64,000 nucleotides of DNA. Source: Marinobacter sp. HL-58 (GTDB lineage: Bacteria > Pseudomonadota > Gammaproteobacteria > Pseudomonadales > Oleiphilaceae). The notes beneath the pieces were generated by a model. The model saw only the letters and a program-made list of their open reading frames with translations, had not been told where the DNA came from and made no database searches. Both the position numbers and the translations under genes were made by a program. The stretch lies in NCBI RefSeq assembly GCF_001314605.1, contig NZ_LIHP01000001.1, positions 248,001 to 312,000 of the forward strand, in the 5' to 3' direction. This document shows, one piece after another, positions 46,185 through 55,282 of the stretch; position 1 is the first letter of the stretch; every line of letters begins with the position of its first letter.

Positions 46185-47666
46185 ATGGCCGTTAGACAGG
46201 CAGATGTAGTGCTGGTCGGCGGTGGCGTCATGAGCGCTACCCTCGGCATGATGCTCAGGCAACTGGATCCTTCCCTGGGCATCGTCATGGTGGAGCGTCT
46301 TGATCACGTGGCCCATGAAAGCACCGATGGATGGAATAACGCGGGAACCGGCCATGCCGGTTACTGTGAACTCAACTACACCCCGGAAACCGGGGATGGT
46401 GATGTCAGCATCGAGCGGGCGCTGAAAATAAACGCCTCGTTCGAAGTTTCGTTGCAGTTCTGGTCGCACCTGGTGGAGCAGGGCATGCTGCCGGAGCCGA
46501 AGAGCTTCATAAACCGCACGCCGCACCAGAGTTTTGTCTGGGGAGAAGACGGCGTGAAGTTTCTCAAGCGCCGTTACGAAAAACTGAGCGCCCACCACCT
46601 GTTCCGCGAGATGGAGTACACCGAATCCCCGCGTGACCTGGAAGAATGGATGCCACTGGTAGTACGAAACCGGGACCCGATGCAGCGGGTCGCGGCCACC
46701 CGGGTCCGGCATGGTTCCGATGTGGACTTTGGCTCGCTTACCCGCAGCATGGTGAAATTCCTGGAAACCACGCCGAATTTCGAGCTCATGCTCAGCAGCC
46801 CGGTGCATTATCTGGCCAAGCGCGACAACGGGCGCTGGAAGGTGCGGGTCAAGAACCAGAAAACCGGTGAGCTTACCAAGCTCGAGGCGGGCTTTGTCTT
46901 CCTGGGAGCCGGCGGCGGTGCGCTGCCGATGCTGCAGAAGTCCAACATCGACGAATCGAAAGGTTACGGTGGTTTCCCTGTCAGTGGTCAATGGCTGGTA
47001 TGCCAGAAGCCGGAAATCGTCGAACAACACCATTCCAAGGTGTACGGGAAGGCCCCGATCGGCGCCCCGCCCATGTCCGTGCCTCACCTGGATACGCGCA
47101 TCATCAACGGCGAGCCGGCGCTGCTGTTTGGTCCCTTCGCAGGCTTTACCACGCGTTTTCTGAAGCAGGGCTCCGTGTTCGACCTGATCGGTTCGGTCAG
47201 TCCCACCAACCTGCGGCCCATGCTGTCTGTGAGCCGGACCAATATGGACCTCACCCGCTACCTGATCGGTGAGGTATTCCAGTCCCACAGCGACCGGGTA
47301 GCGTCTCTGCGCAATTACTTCCCTGATGCCCGTGAGGAAGACTGGCGCCTGCAGGAGGCCGGTCAGCGGGTACAGATAATCAAGAAATCCAAAGACGGCG
47401 GCGGCAAGCTGGAATTCGGCACCGAAATTGTGGCGGCCAAGGATGGCAGCCTTGCTGCGCTTCTTGGTGCATCGCCAGGTGCATCCACGGCCGCCCATGC
47501 CATGATCGATGTGATCGAGCGCTGCTTCCCGGAGCGCATCAGGTCACCCGAATGGCAGGAGCGCATGAAAGTAATGGTGCCCTCCTACGGTCAGTCACTG
47601 GTGGATGATGAGCAACTGCTCAACAGTGTGCGTGAACGGACCCTCTCGACCCTGAAACTGGCGTGA
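46185..47666 (+). CDS. mqo: Malate:quinone oxidoreductase
   Basis: Membrane-associated FAD enzyme, 493 aa, oxidising malate to oxaloacetate and reducing quinone. The N-terminal FAD fold is VVLVGGGVMSATLG, and Mqo-typical GWNNAGTGHAGYCELNYTP is present. The length matches the family. The ATG at 46185 follows AGGGTGAAA. It works with fumC in the TCA cycle. Confidence 0.96.
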   Translation: MAVRQADVVLVGGGVMSATLGMMLRQLDPSLGIVMVERLDHVAHESTDGWNNAGTGHAGYCELNYTPETGDGDVSIERALKINASFEVSLQFWSHLVEQGMLPEPKSFINRTPHQSFVWGEDGVKFLKRRYEKLSAHHLFREMEYTESPRDLEEWMPLVVRNRDPMQRVAATRVRHGSDVDFGSLTRSMVKFLETTPNFELMLSSPVHYLAKRDNGRWKVRVKNQKTGELTKLEAGFVFLGAGGGALPMLQKSNIDESKGYGGFPVSGQWLVCQKPEIVEQHHSKVYGKAPIGAPPMSVPHLDTRIINGEPALLFGPFAGFTTRFLKQGSVFDLIGSVSPTNLRPMLSVSRTNMDLTRYLIGEVFQSHSDRVASLRNYFPDAREEDWRLQEAGQRVQIIKKSKDGGGKLEFGTEIVAAKDGSLAALLGASPGASTAAHAMIDVIERCFPERIRSPEWQERMKVMVPSYGQSLVDDEQLLNSVRERTLSTLKLA

Positions 47667-47698
47667 TATTCCCAATCGATATAAGACCGGCAAAAGTG

Positions 47699-47732
47699 CC
47701 GGCAATACTGGCTTGATAGCCCGTATTGCCGG
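47699..47732 (+). terminator. Hairpin after mqo
   Basis: CCGGCAATAC and GTATTGCCGG form a perfect ten-base stem 33 bases after the mqo stop. There is no T run, so it may be an mRNA-stabilising hairpin or a factor-dependent terminator. Confidence 0.5.
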
Positions 47733-47818
47733 CGCTCGTTGCGTTTCAGGGCCTTGGTTTGGTTGCGATTTGTAACCAGGGCGTTAGGTTATAAGTACAC
47801 CCCCGAAGGAGAACGCTT

Positions 47819-49051
47819 ATGAGCGAGCACAAGTTCGATCCGAATAAAGGCTATGTTGCACTCCTGGGCTGGAGTCTGAATGCGGTGGAAGCCGCCGACA
47901 AGTTTGACCGCCGATACGTGGTGGTGGCCCCTGACTGGGCCGAGGCCTACTGCAAGGAACACGATATTCCCTATGTTCCCTGGAACTTTGAGCGGCTGAA
48001 TGACCGCTCTGTAGAGATTGCCCAGACGCTCAAGGATATGGGTGTTGATGTGGCAATTCCGTTATTCGAGGAAACCGTGGAGTGGGCCGGTGCCATCAAC
48101 TCGGTGTTGATGGATCAGCCGAAACTGTTTGGCCAGTCCATGTTGTTGCGGGACAAGGCCCTGATGAAGCGTCGCGCCCAGCTCGGCGGTATCCGCGTGG
48201 GCATCTTCGAGGAAGCCCATGATCGGGAAGACGTTATCCGTTTCCTGAAACGCGTTAACCAGACACTGCTCAAGCTGGATGGTGACCCTAACGACCCCAT
48301 CCACCTGAAAGCCTTTGATAAGGCCGGTTGCCTCGGGCACCGTGTTATCCGCACGCCGGACGAAGTGGATACCATTCCCGAGGAAGAGTTTCCGGTATTG
48401 ATGGAATCCCACCTGGACGGTTGGGAATTCGCGGTTGAGGCCTGGATTCACAATGGCAAGATCGCCTTTCTGAACATCTCCGAATACGTCACCCTGGGTT
48501 ATTCCGTGTTCGTGCCGGCAACCCCGGACCTGGAGAAATACCGGGAACAGATTACCCGCGAGATCGAGAAGCTGATCAAGACCTTCGATATCGAATTCGG
48601 GTTTATTCACCCGGAATACTTCGTGACCAGCGACAGCACCATGTACTTTGGCGAGGTGGCGTATCGGCCGCCGGGCTTCAAGGTCTTCGAGCTCCTCGAG
48701 CGCGCCTATGGATTCAACGCCTATCAGGCATTGATCATGACGTTCGACCCGAAAACCACCGACGAGGAGGTCAAGGCGTTCTTCCCGAAAGAGGTGGTGG
48801 ACGCCAAGGGTTATGCCGGTTGTTTCGGTGTTTACCCGCGCCGCCGGGTGGTCAGCAAGCTGGAAATGCCGGAGGAGACCGAGAACCACGAGTATTTCGA
48901 GTCTCACGAGCTGACGCCGCCGCTGGAAGAAACGGTTACCAAGCGCACCGCCTTTGGCACGCACTGGGGCCTGATCTACTTCTTCGGTGAAGACCCTTAT
49001 GTGATGAGAGATTTGCTGAAACATCAGGAAGAACTGGATTTCTATGTATAA
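47819..49051 (+). CDS. ATP-grasp ligase of unknown substrate
   Basis: Cytoplasmic protein, 410 aa. The N-terminal pre-ATP-grasp fold (about 1-95; YVALLGWSLNAVEAA, VAIPLFEETVEW) resembles carbamoyl-phosphate synthase/carboxylase relatives. The ATP-grasp core (about 110-310) has a lysine-rich entry (LLRDKALMKR) and the metal/phosphate motif GEVAYRPPGFKVFELL. It should activate a carboxylate with ATP and join it to an amine or thiol. The C-terminal 90 residues are unassigned. The ATG has CGAAGGAG. The next gene, 53 bases on, encodes a large protein with a possible cysteine-hydrolase core, which suggests a peptide or amide pathway; that is inference. Confidence 0.82.
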   Translation: MSEHKFDPNKGYVALLGWSLNAVEAADKFDRRYVVVAPDWAEAYCKEHDIPYVPWNFERLNDRSVEIAQTLKDMGVDVAIPLFEETVEWAGAINSVLMDQPKLFGQSMLLRDKALMKRRAQLGGIRVGIFEEAHDREDVIRFLKRVNQTLLKLDGDPNDPIHLKAFDKAGCLGHRVIRTPDEVDTIPEEEFPVLMESHLDGWEFAVEAWIHNGKIAFLNISEYVTLGYSVFVPATPDLEKYREQITREIEKLIKTFDIEFGFIHPEYFVTSDSTMYFGEVAYRPPGFKVFELLERAYGFNAYQALIMTFDPKTTDEEVKAFFPKEVVDAKGYAGCFGVYPRRRVVSKLEMPEETENHEYFESHELTPPLEETVTKRTAFGTHWGLIYFFGEDPYVMRDLLKHQEELDFYV

Positions 49052-49104
49052 TTCCGCAAGGAATTAACAATAACGGGTCTGGCACAGATCCTGAGGAAGA
49101 CAGT

Positions 49105-51129
49105 TTGAGCAATTCCGACGCTGGAAACCCGGCACCTGTCGTTAACTTCGATAAGCTGGTGCAGCGACTGGATGATGCCATAGCGGCTCTCGACGAGAGC
49201 CGCGCTTTTGCAAAACCCGGCAAGCTGCCCCGGCTGTTCGATACAGTCCGCCGGGTATTGCTTCAGCCGGGTGGGTGTCTTGCGGTCCAGGAGCGGGCCG
49301 AATGGCTTGAGAAAGCCGGCGTGTTCCTGGGCACCGACTGGGCAGAGCCCTCCATCCTTTTACCGTCGCTGACAACTTTCTCCCTGCAAAGCCCCAATGC
49401 CGACACGGTCATTATCGAGGCGCTCAGTGAACTGAGGTTGCTGGCGGTTGCCCGTGGCGAATACCTGCACGAGACCGTTTCTGCGGAACAGGCGCACCAT
49501 TACCTGACTCAGGTACTGGCGATCAATCTCAACATGTTGTTCGGTGAAACCGGTGAAGCCGAGCGGGAACAGGGTAAGCTGGCCCTGGTCAGCCGTGCGG
49601 TGGTGCAGCACATTGCTGCCAAAATCGGCTATGAGCATGTCATCGACAAGCTCATCGAAGAAATCTGGCGGATATTGCAGCAGCGGCCAATCCAGGTTAC
49701 CAGTGTGCGGCAGATGATTACCCAGATCGCTTTGTGCAGGGTGGACCCCAATGTCGATCTTGGTGGCGCCGGCCAGGGCGCCGAGCGCCTGATTTCAAGT
49801 CTTTACGGGCCCACCCAGGCCTGCCGTGAAGACCCGGGCATTCCGGTTTACGAGGAGCGCCTGCAGTCCATGGATTCGGGGGCGTTACAGAGTGAGGCCA
49901 CCGGATTTGCCCGCTCCATGCATGATACCGGGCTGGTGTCACCTTACCATGCCGCGTTTGTGCGCTTTATCCTGGAAAAGCAGGATTCCATGCTGACCGA
50001 GGCGCTGGGGCTTTCCAGCACCGGTCGTGACTGCCTGCTGTGCTACAAGGACCTGGTTCACGAGCTGGTTGCCGAAGGTGTTTTTCCGGAAACGGCCCAG
50101 GGCCTCTACGGGCTGGCACTGATGCTGGAGAGGGGGATTCTCTACCAGCCGCCGGTGGCGCCCGCTCTCTGGCGTCAGGCGCGCCTGTCCATCTGTCCCG
50201 AGGCACGTGAGCGCATCCAGCTGGCTTACGGTTACCAGCCCCAGCCCAAGGCCTGGCTGATCCAGGGTGTGCTGAACATGCTGGGCCAGCCGCTTGGTGT
50301 AGGGCAGGGCAATAATCCCACCTGCCAGTCGGCGCGCGCGCTTTCCATGTGGGCCTATAACGACCCGGACTATCTGTTGCAGATGGTGGCCTGGGCCGCC
50401 CGTGACAACGAGATCATCATGCATTTCGAAGGCCAGCCGGTGTCGTCGGTGACGAGCCAGGGTGGTGTGGCCTCCGAAGTAACGCTGGACCTGGATCCGG
50501 TTTCGCTGGTGGTGGTGCCGCATCTGGACAGGATCTACGCTGAGATGGGCCGTTTGTGCGTGGGCCGTCAGGGCGACCCCCATCAATGGGTGAACCCGGA
50601 ATTTCACGGCTGGTCAGCCGGACGGGGTTTCCGGATCAACGTTGATGTGGCAACGGGACAGCTGGATGATCTGGAAACCTTCCTGCGGCATTTCTATGCC
50701 AGTTATCACCCCTACTACAACGGCAATCAGCCGTTGATCCACCCGCAGCCCGCAGGCGTGGCGGTTACCGACAGCGCCGCGCGATTCATCGGCTGGCACG
50801 CGATCACCATACTTCGGGTGACACTGGACCCGGATGACGTAATGCGGGTGTATTTTTTCAATCCCAATAACGATAGCGGCCAGAACTGGGGTGACGAGGT
50901 GGTGGTCAGTACCGCCGGGAAAGGCGAGCGTTTCGGTGAAGCGTCTCTGCCCTTTGAACAGTTTGCTTCCCGGCTGTACATTTTCCATTTTGATCCCCTC
51001 GAACGGGGTGAGCCTGCAGAAGTCGGCGAGGAAGAACTGGAACGGGTGATCGGCCGTGTTCACCGCAGCTGGGGCCGGGACCGGCTTCCCGCGGAAGCGC
51101 TTCAGGCAGAACCACCACTGGAAGGATAG
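49105..51129 (+). CDS. Large unrecognised protein with possible Cys-His-Asn hydrolase/transglutaminase-like core
   Basis: Protein of 674 aa, no signal peptide or membrane segment; family not recognised. Residues 1-380 look all-helical. The C-terminal half contains GQGNNPTCQSARALSMW with Cys407 at the start of a helix, AARFIGWHAITILRV with His565 and VYFFNPNNDSGQNWG with Asn586. The order and spacing are those of papain-like or transglutaminase-like folds, where a helix-capping Cys precedes a strand His and an Asn or Asp. The start is TTG at 49105 with GAGGA eight bases upstream. It is flanked by ATP-grasp and ThDP-enzyme genes on the same strand. The catalytic reading is inference from motif layout only. 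Confidence 0.7.
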   Translation: MSNSDAGNPAPVVNFDKLVQRLDDAIAALDESRAFAKPGKLPRLFDTVRRVLLQPGGCLAVQERAEWLEKAGVFLGTDWAEPSILLPSLTTFSLQSPNADTVIIEALSELRLLAVARGEYLHETVSAEQAHHYLTQVLAINLNMLFGETGEAEREQGKLALVSRAVVQHIAAKIGYEHVIDKLIEEIWRILQQRPIQVTSVRQMITQIALCRVDPNVDLGGAGQGAERLISSLYGPTQACREDPGIPVYEERLQSMDSGALQSEATGFARSMHDTGLVSPYHAAFVRFILEKQDSMLTEALGLSSTGRDCLLCYKDLVHELVAEGVFPETAQGLYGLALMLERGILYQPPVAPALWRQARLSICPEARERIQLAYGYQPQPKAWLIQGVLNMLGQPLGVGQGNNPTCQSARALSMWAYNDPDYLLQMVAWAARDNEIIMHFEGQPVSSVTSQGGVASEVTLDLDPVSLVVVPHLDRIYAEMGRLCVGRQGDPHQWVNPEFHGWSAGRGFRINVDVATGQLDDLETFLRHFYASYHPYYNGNQPLIHPQPAGVAVTDSAARFIGWHAITILRVTLDPDDVMRVYFFNPNNDSGQNWGDEVVVSTAGKGERFGEASLPFEQFASRLYIFHFDPLERGEPAEVGEEELERVIGRVHRSWGRDRLPAEALQAEPPLEG

Positions 51130-51158
51130 ATTCAGCCGGGAAATCCGGTACAGGAGAC

Positions 51159-52832
51159 ATGATGACCGCAGAGGCCAATGACCGCCGCAATGGCGCCGAG
51201 CTGTTTGTTCGCGCCCTGGAAAATGAAGGGGTCCGTTATATTTTCGCGGTTCCGGGTGAGGAAAATCTGGATCTTCTGGAAGCTTTGAGAGAGTCCGGCA
51301 TCGAGCTGATTCTCAACCGCCATGAACAGGCGGCCGGCTTCATGGCGGCCACCTACGGACGGCTGACCGGGCGGGTTGGCGTTTGCCTGTCGACCCTGGG
51401 CCCTGGTGCCACCAACCTGGTAACAGCGGCCGCCTACGCGCAGCTGGGTGGCATGCCCATGATGATGATTTCCGGCCAGAAGCCCATCAAGTCCTCCAAG
51501 CAGGGGCTTTTCCAGATACTGGATGTGGTGGACCTGATGCGTCCGCTGACCAAATACACCCGCCAGATCAGCAACGCCAATACCATTCCGGCCAAGGTGC
51601 GGGAAGCTTTCAGGCTGGCATCGGAAGAGCGCCCCGGCGCCGTGCACCTGGAACTGCCGGAGGACATCGCCTCGGAACTGGCAGACTCCGACACCCATAT
51701 TTTCCAGCCCAGTGATGCCCGCCGGCCCACGGCCAGTGCCAAAAGCCTGGATATCGCCTGCGACATGATCCGCCAGGCAAGGCACCCGCTGATCATGATC
51801 GGCGCCGGCGCCAATCGCAAACGGGTGTCCCAGGCGCTGATTCACCTGGTGAATGTGACCGGTATCCCCTTTTTCACCACCCAGATGGGCAAGGGCGTGG
51901 TGGACGAGCGTCATCCCGGGTACCTGGGCAACGCCGCCCTGTCGTCAGGCGACTTCGTTCATTGTGCCATTGATCACGCCGACCTGGTCATCAATGTGGG
52001 GCATGACGTGGTCGAGAAGCCTCCGTTCTTCATGAAACCTGGCGGCAAGCAGGTCATTCATGTGAACTTCAGCGCCGCTGACGTGGACCCGGTCTACTTC
52101 CCCCAGCACGAAGTGGTGGGAGACATCGCCAACAGCGTGGAATACCTGGCGGAGCAATGCGGTCAGTGCTCATCCCATGACTTCAGCCGGTTTATGGAAG
52201 TGAAAGCCGCGGTTGACCATCATCTGGCTGAAAAAGTCGATGATAACCGTTTCCCGGTGATCCCCCAGCGTATCGTCCACGATGTGCGCCAGGTCATGCC
52301 GGAGGACGGTATCATCGCGCTCGATAACGGCATGTATAAACTCTGGTTCGCCCGTAATTACCCCGCCTACGACAACAATACCGTGCTGCTGGACAACGCG
52401 CTGGCGTCCATGGGTGCCGGCCTGCCCAGCGCCATGATGGCGGCGATGCTGTATCCACACCTCAAGGTGATGGCGGTGTGCGGTGACGGTGGTTTCATGA
52501 TGAACAGCCAGGAGCTGGAAACCGCGGTACGCCTCAAGCTCAATCTGGTCATACTGATCATTAACGATAATGCCTATGGCATGATCAAGTGGAAGCAGTC
52601 CCAGGAGGGCTTCCAGAATTTCGGGCTGGATTACAACAACCCGGATTTCGTGAAATACGCCGAGTCCTATGGCGCCACCGGCCACCACATCAGTCGCACT
52701 GAGGATCTGCAGCCAACCCTGAAAAGCGCGCTGACGGCCGGGGGCGTGCACCTGATTGACGTGCCCGTGGACTACAGTGAAAACCGCCGCGTGTTTGATG
52801 AAGAATTGGTAAAACTGACCTGTAATCTCTAG
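51159..52832 (+). CDS. Acetolactate synthase-like ThDP-dependent enzyme
   Basis: Cytoplasmic ThDP enzyme, 557 aa. The cofactor-activating Glu is in LNRHEQAAGFMAATYGR. The central domain follows (about 195-335), then the PP domain with GDGGFMMNSQELETAVRLK...NDNAYGMIKWKQ, the ThDP/Mg motif. It is nearest to catabolic acetolactate synthases or related decarboxylases; no regulatory small subunit or other ilv gene is present, so branched-chain synthesis is not implied. ATG 51159 or 51162 (adjacent) after GGAGA. It lies 29 bases after the 674-aa gene and is probably cotranscribed with it and the ATP-grasp gene. Confidence 0.85.
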   Translation: MMTAEANDRRNGAELFVRALENEGVRYIFAVPGEENLDLLEALRESGIELILNRHEQAAGFMAATYGRLTGRVGVCLSTLGPGATNLVTAAAYAQLGGMPMMMISGQKPIKSSKQGLFQILDVVDLMRPLTKYTRQISNANTIPAKVREAFRLASEERPGAVHLELPEDIASELADSDTHIFQPSDARRPTASAKSLDIACDMIRQARHPLIMIGAGANRKRVSQALIHLVNVTGIPFFTTQMGKGVVDERHPGYLGNAALSSGDFVHCAIDHADLVINVGHDVVEKPPFFMKPGGKQVIHVNFSAADVDPVYFPQHEVVGDIANSVEYLAEQCGQCSSHDFSRFMEVKAAVDHHLAEKVDDNRFPVIPQRIVHDVRQVMPEDGIIALDNGMYKLWFARNYPAYDNNTVLLDNALASMGAGLPSAMMAAMLYPHLKVMAVCGDGGFMMNSQELETAVRLKLNLVILIINDNAYGMIKWKQSQEGFQNFGLDYNNPDFVKYAESYGATGHHISRTEDLQPTLKSALTAGGVHLIDVPVDYSENRRVFDEELVKLTCNL

Positions 52833-52883
52833 CCCGTGTAGTATCATTCACCCGGTTCCGGACAGCGGTTTGAGGGTGGCGGT

Positions 52884-53756
52884 ATGATGTATGCGTGGTT
52901 GAAGGTGGCAGTATTGACGCTGGTGGTGTCTTTTGCTGCGGGTTGCAGCAAGCCGGAGACTCCCCAGGAAGTGGCCGCCGAGTTCTGGCAGGCCCTGGCG
53001 GAAAACGATGCGGATGCAGTCGCTGACCTGTCGACGCTTGCCAACCCCTCCGACTTCGACGGCTATGACCAGGACTGGTTTGAAACCGTACCCGACTTCG
53101 GCCGGGTGATTATTGAAGACCGCGAAGCCTCGATTGTCACCCGCCTGCCATCCGAAAGCGGGACTTCCGGCGAGCGCCGGGAAGTGATTACCTGGCTGGT
53201 GGAACTCAATGGTGACTGGCTGGTGGACTATGATCGCACCGGAAAGTCCGTCATCAATCGCTCCCCCCTCGACAGCCTGATGGGCGAGATCAACAAGCTG
53301 GGCGAGCGTTTGTCGGCGACGTTCAGTCAATCCTCTGACGATATCGCCATCCAGATGGATGAAATGGCCCGGGAGTTTGAAGCATTCTCCGACGAAGCCA
53401 ACCGCAGGGCCAGGCAAGCCATGGACGATTATGGCCGTGCACTGCAGGGGTTGATGGAAGAGCTCAGGGAATCTGTTGAAGAGGCCCTGGAAGAAAACCG
53501 GCAGGCCCCGGCTGGCGATAGAAGTGCCTTGCAGCAAACCGCTGCCGAACTGGGCAAAAGCAGCGACAAGCTGGATGAACCGGACTTTGAGGCCTTTGCT
53601 GACAGCTCCCGCACGCTGGCTGAGGCAGGCGAGCGGTTTTCACAATTGAGCGACGAGTCCTTCAGGAAGTACCAGCAGGAATGGGATGCCAGGCTGGAAA
53701 AAGTCAGTGAGCGCACAATCGCCTTTTTTGAAGAACTTCAGGGCGAGGCCCGGTAA
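52884..53756 (+). CDS. Putative lipoprotein with coiled-coil C-terminus
   Basis: Secreted protein of about 290 aa. A lipobox is present (VSFAAGC, Cys21 from the first ATG), so outer- or inner-membrane anchoring is expected. Residues 25-120 resemble the small DUF4878/NTF2-like lipoprotein fold (ETPQEVAAEFWQALAENDADAVADL); from 125 onward the sequence is charged and helical, likely coiled coil. Function unknown. ATG 52884 or 52887. It follows the ThDP gene by 51 bases and converges on the exoD gene. Confidence 0.78.
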   Translation: MMYAWLKVAVLTLVVSFAAGCSKPETPQEVAAEFWQALAENDADAVADLSTLANPSDFDGYDQDWFETVPDFGRVIIEDREASIVTRLPSESGTSGERREVITWLVELNGDWLVDYDRTGKSVINRSPLDSLMGEINKLGERLSATFSQSSDDIAIQMDEMAREFEAFSDEANRRARQAMDDYGRALQGLMEELRESVEEALEENRQAPAGDRSALQQTAAELGKSSDKLDEPDFEAFADSSRTLAEAGERFSQLSDESFRKYQQEWDARLEKVSERTIAFFEELQGEAR

Positions 53757-53765
53757 CAAGACGGG

Positions 53766-54365
53766 TCAACCCACAAGGCTGGTGAGCACAAACCAGCCTG
53801 TCACCAGCGTGAACGATGTTGCCAGTACGGCCAATAGCCCGTCCCGAGCCACTATGGCCAGCCCGAAAGCCATCAGTGCGGCACCGCCGCCATTGGCGCT
53901 GAAAGGCACCAGTTCCATCAGTGGCATCGCCATGGCAACCGCCATGCAGATAATCGCCATCACATAAAGCCCCGGGCCGTCCACCAGGAATACCAGCCGT
54001 GGGCCTGTCCAGCGGTCGAGAAACCGGGCCGGCTTCTGCAGCCAGTCCAGTCCCCTGAGCAGCTTGTCCCGCGGAACCGAACGCGCGGAAATCCACGCCG
54101 GCAGCCAGATGGAATGTCTGCGGCATAACAACTGCCCGAGCGTGAGCAGCACTATCAGCCCAAGAACCGTTGGAACCCCCGGAATATCGCCAATCAAAGG
54201 CGCGATAATTATCAGCCCCGCCAGCAAAACCAGCGGCCCGAAAGACCGCTCGCCCACGCCATTGAGAATGTGGTTCACCGACACAACCCCAGGCCCTGCC
54301 GCGGACTCGCGGATCTGGTCCAGAAGCTGTTGCATGCTGGTTGCGTCGTTATGGTTTCTTTCCAT
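53766..54365 (-). CDS. ExoD-family membrane protein
   Basis: Inner-membrane protein, 199 aa, with four or five hydrophobic segments (for example LVLLAGLIIIAPLIGDIPGVP and VMAIICMAVAMAMPL). The N-terminal GPGVVSVNHILNGVGERSFGPL is the ExoD signature. ExoD affects exopolysaccharide production and alkali tolerance in rhizobia; the biochemical role is unknown. It is divergent from the peroxiredoxin. Confidence 0.88.
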   Translation of the reverse strand: MERNHNDATSMQQLLDQIRESAAGPGVVSVNHILNGVGERSFGPLVLLAGLIIIAPLIGDIPGVPTVLGLIVLLTLGQLLCRRHSIWLPAWISARSVPRDKLLRGLDWLQKPARFLDRWTGPRLVFLVDGPGLYVMAIICMAVAMAMPLMELVPFSANGGGAALMAFGLAIVARDGLLAVLATSFTLVTGWFVLTSLVG

Positions 54366-54387
54366 GCTTTAAATCTATTTGATCTAT

Positions 54388-54410
54388 AGATATAACTTTA
54401 TTGTATATCT
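54388..54410. promoter_or_regulatory. Inverted repeat in the exoD/peroxiredoxin divergent region
   Basis: AGATATA and TATATCT are perfect seven-base arms with a nine-base spacer, in an AT-rich stretch 78 bases upstream of the peroxiredoxin gene. Candidate operator; it does not match a consensus I can name. Confidence 0.35.
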
Positions 54411-54487
54411 GTGGGTGAACGGGTTATTGTGGTCGGGACATAACGAGGCATACAGCCTCCCATGCAAAACCCGACAGGAGATTCACC

Positions 54488-55114
54488 ATGACTTTAAGAC
54501 TTGGCGATACCGCACCGAACTTTACCATTGACAGCACCGCTGGCCAGATCAATTTCCACGACTGGGCAGGGGATTCCTGGGTATTCTTCTTCAGCCACCC
54601 TGCCGATTTTACCCCGGTGTGCACCACCGAAATGGGCCGCACCGCCCAACTGGCGAAGGAATTTGAGGCCCGCAACGTGAAGCCGCTGGGCTTGTCCACC
54701 GACACCGTTGAAGAGCACGTCAAGTGGATTGAAGACGTCAATGATACCCAAAACACTGACCTGCAGTTCCCGATCGTCGCTGATGCCGACCATAAAGTGG
54801 CCGAGCTGTACGAGATGATTCATGCCGGTGAGAGCGAAACGGCAGCCGTGCGCAGCGTGTTTATCATCGACCCGAACAAGAAGATCCGCCTGACCATGAC
54901 CTATCCGATGGCTGTGGGCCGGAACTTCGACGAAATCCTCCGGGTGATCGATGCGCTTCAAACCAGCGACGAGCACAGTTGTGCCCTGCCGGCTGACTGG
55001 CAAAAAGGTGATGATGTCATCATTCCGCCCTCTATCTCCAATGAGGAAGCCAAGGGAATGTTCCCGAACGGCTGGAATGAGATCCGTCCCTACCTGCGCA
55101 CAACCAAACTCTGA
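54488..55114 (+). CDS. 1-Cys peroxiredoxin (Prx6-like)
   Basis: Peroxide-reducing enzyme, 208 aa. The peroxidatic Cys45 is in DFTPVCTTEMG, and the Prx6-type long C-terminal domain has SCALPADWQKGDDVIIPPS. No resolving Cys is seen at the typical 2-Cys position, so an external reductant is needed. The ATG at 54488 follows ACAGGAG. A strong terminator follows. Confidence 0.93.
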   Translation: MTLRLGDTAPNFTIDSTAGQINFHDWAGDSWVFFFSHPADFTPVCTTEMGRTAQLAKEFEARNVKPLGLSTDTVEEHVKWIEDVNDTQNTDLQFPIVADADHKVAELYEMIHAGESETAAVRSVFIIDPNKKIRLTMTYPMAVGRNFDEILRVIDALQTSDEHSCALPADWQKGDDVIIPPSISNEEAKGMFPNGWNEIRPYLRTTKL

Positions 55115-55130
55115 TCGGTTTGGCGGATAA

Positions 55131-55165
55131 AAAGGGTGCCTGCCGGTTGGCAGGCACCCTTTGTT
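55131..55165. terminator. Strong rho-independent terminator after the peroxiredoxin
   Basis: AAAGGGTGCCTGCC and GGCAGGCACCCTTT form a 14-base perfect stem with a GGTT loop, A run on the left and TTTGTTCGTTT on the right. Confidence 0.88.
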
Positions 55166-55189
55166 CGTTTGATCAGGGTCAAGCCGGTA

Positions 55190-55205
55190 GTTATAAGCTT
55201 ATGAC
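55190..55205. promoter_or_regulatory. Near-perfect palindrome upstream of the sulfur cluster
   Basis: GTTATAAGCTTATGAC is symmetrical except for one base pair. It lies 78 bases upstream of the rhodanese-gene ribosome site and is a candidate regulator site. No copy was found in the divergent region before the sulfide:quinone oxidoreductase gene. Confidence 0.35.
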
Positions 55206-55282
55206 AATGCTTGAGCGGCCCGGCACTACAGGAGTATGTTGAATAAACCGTCGGGGAATTCCGATTCCAGGAGAAAATGATC

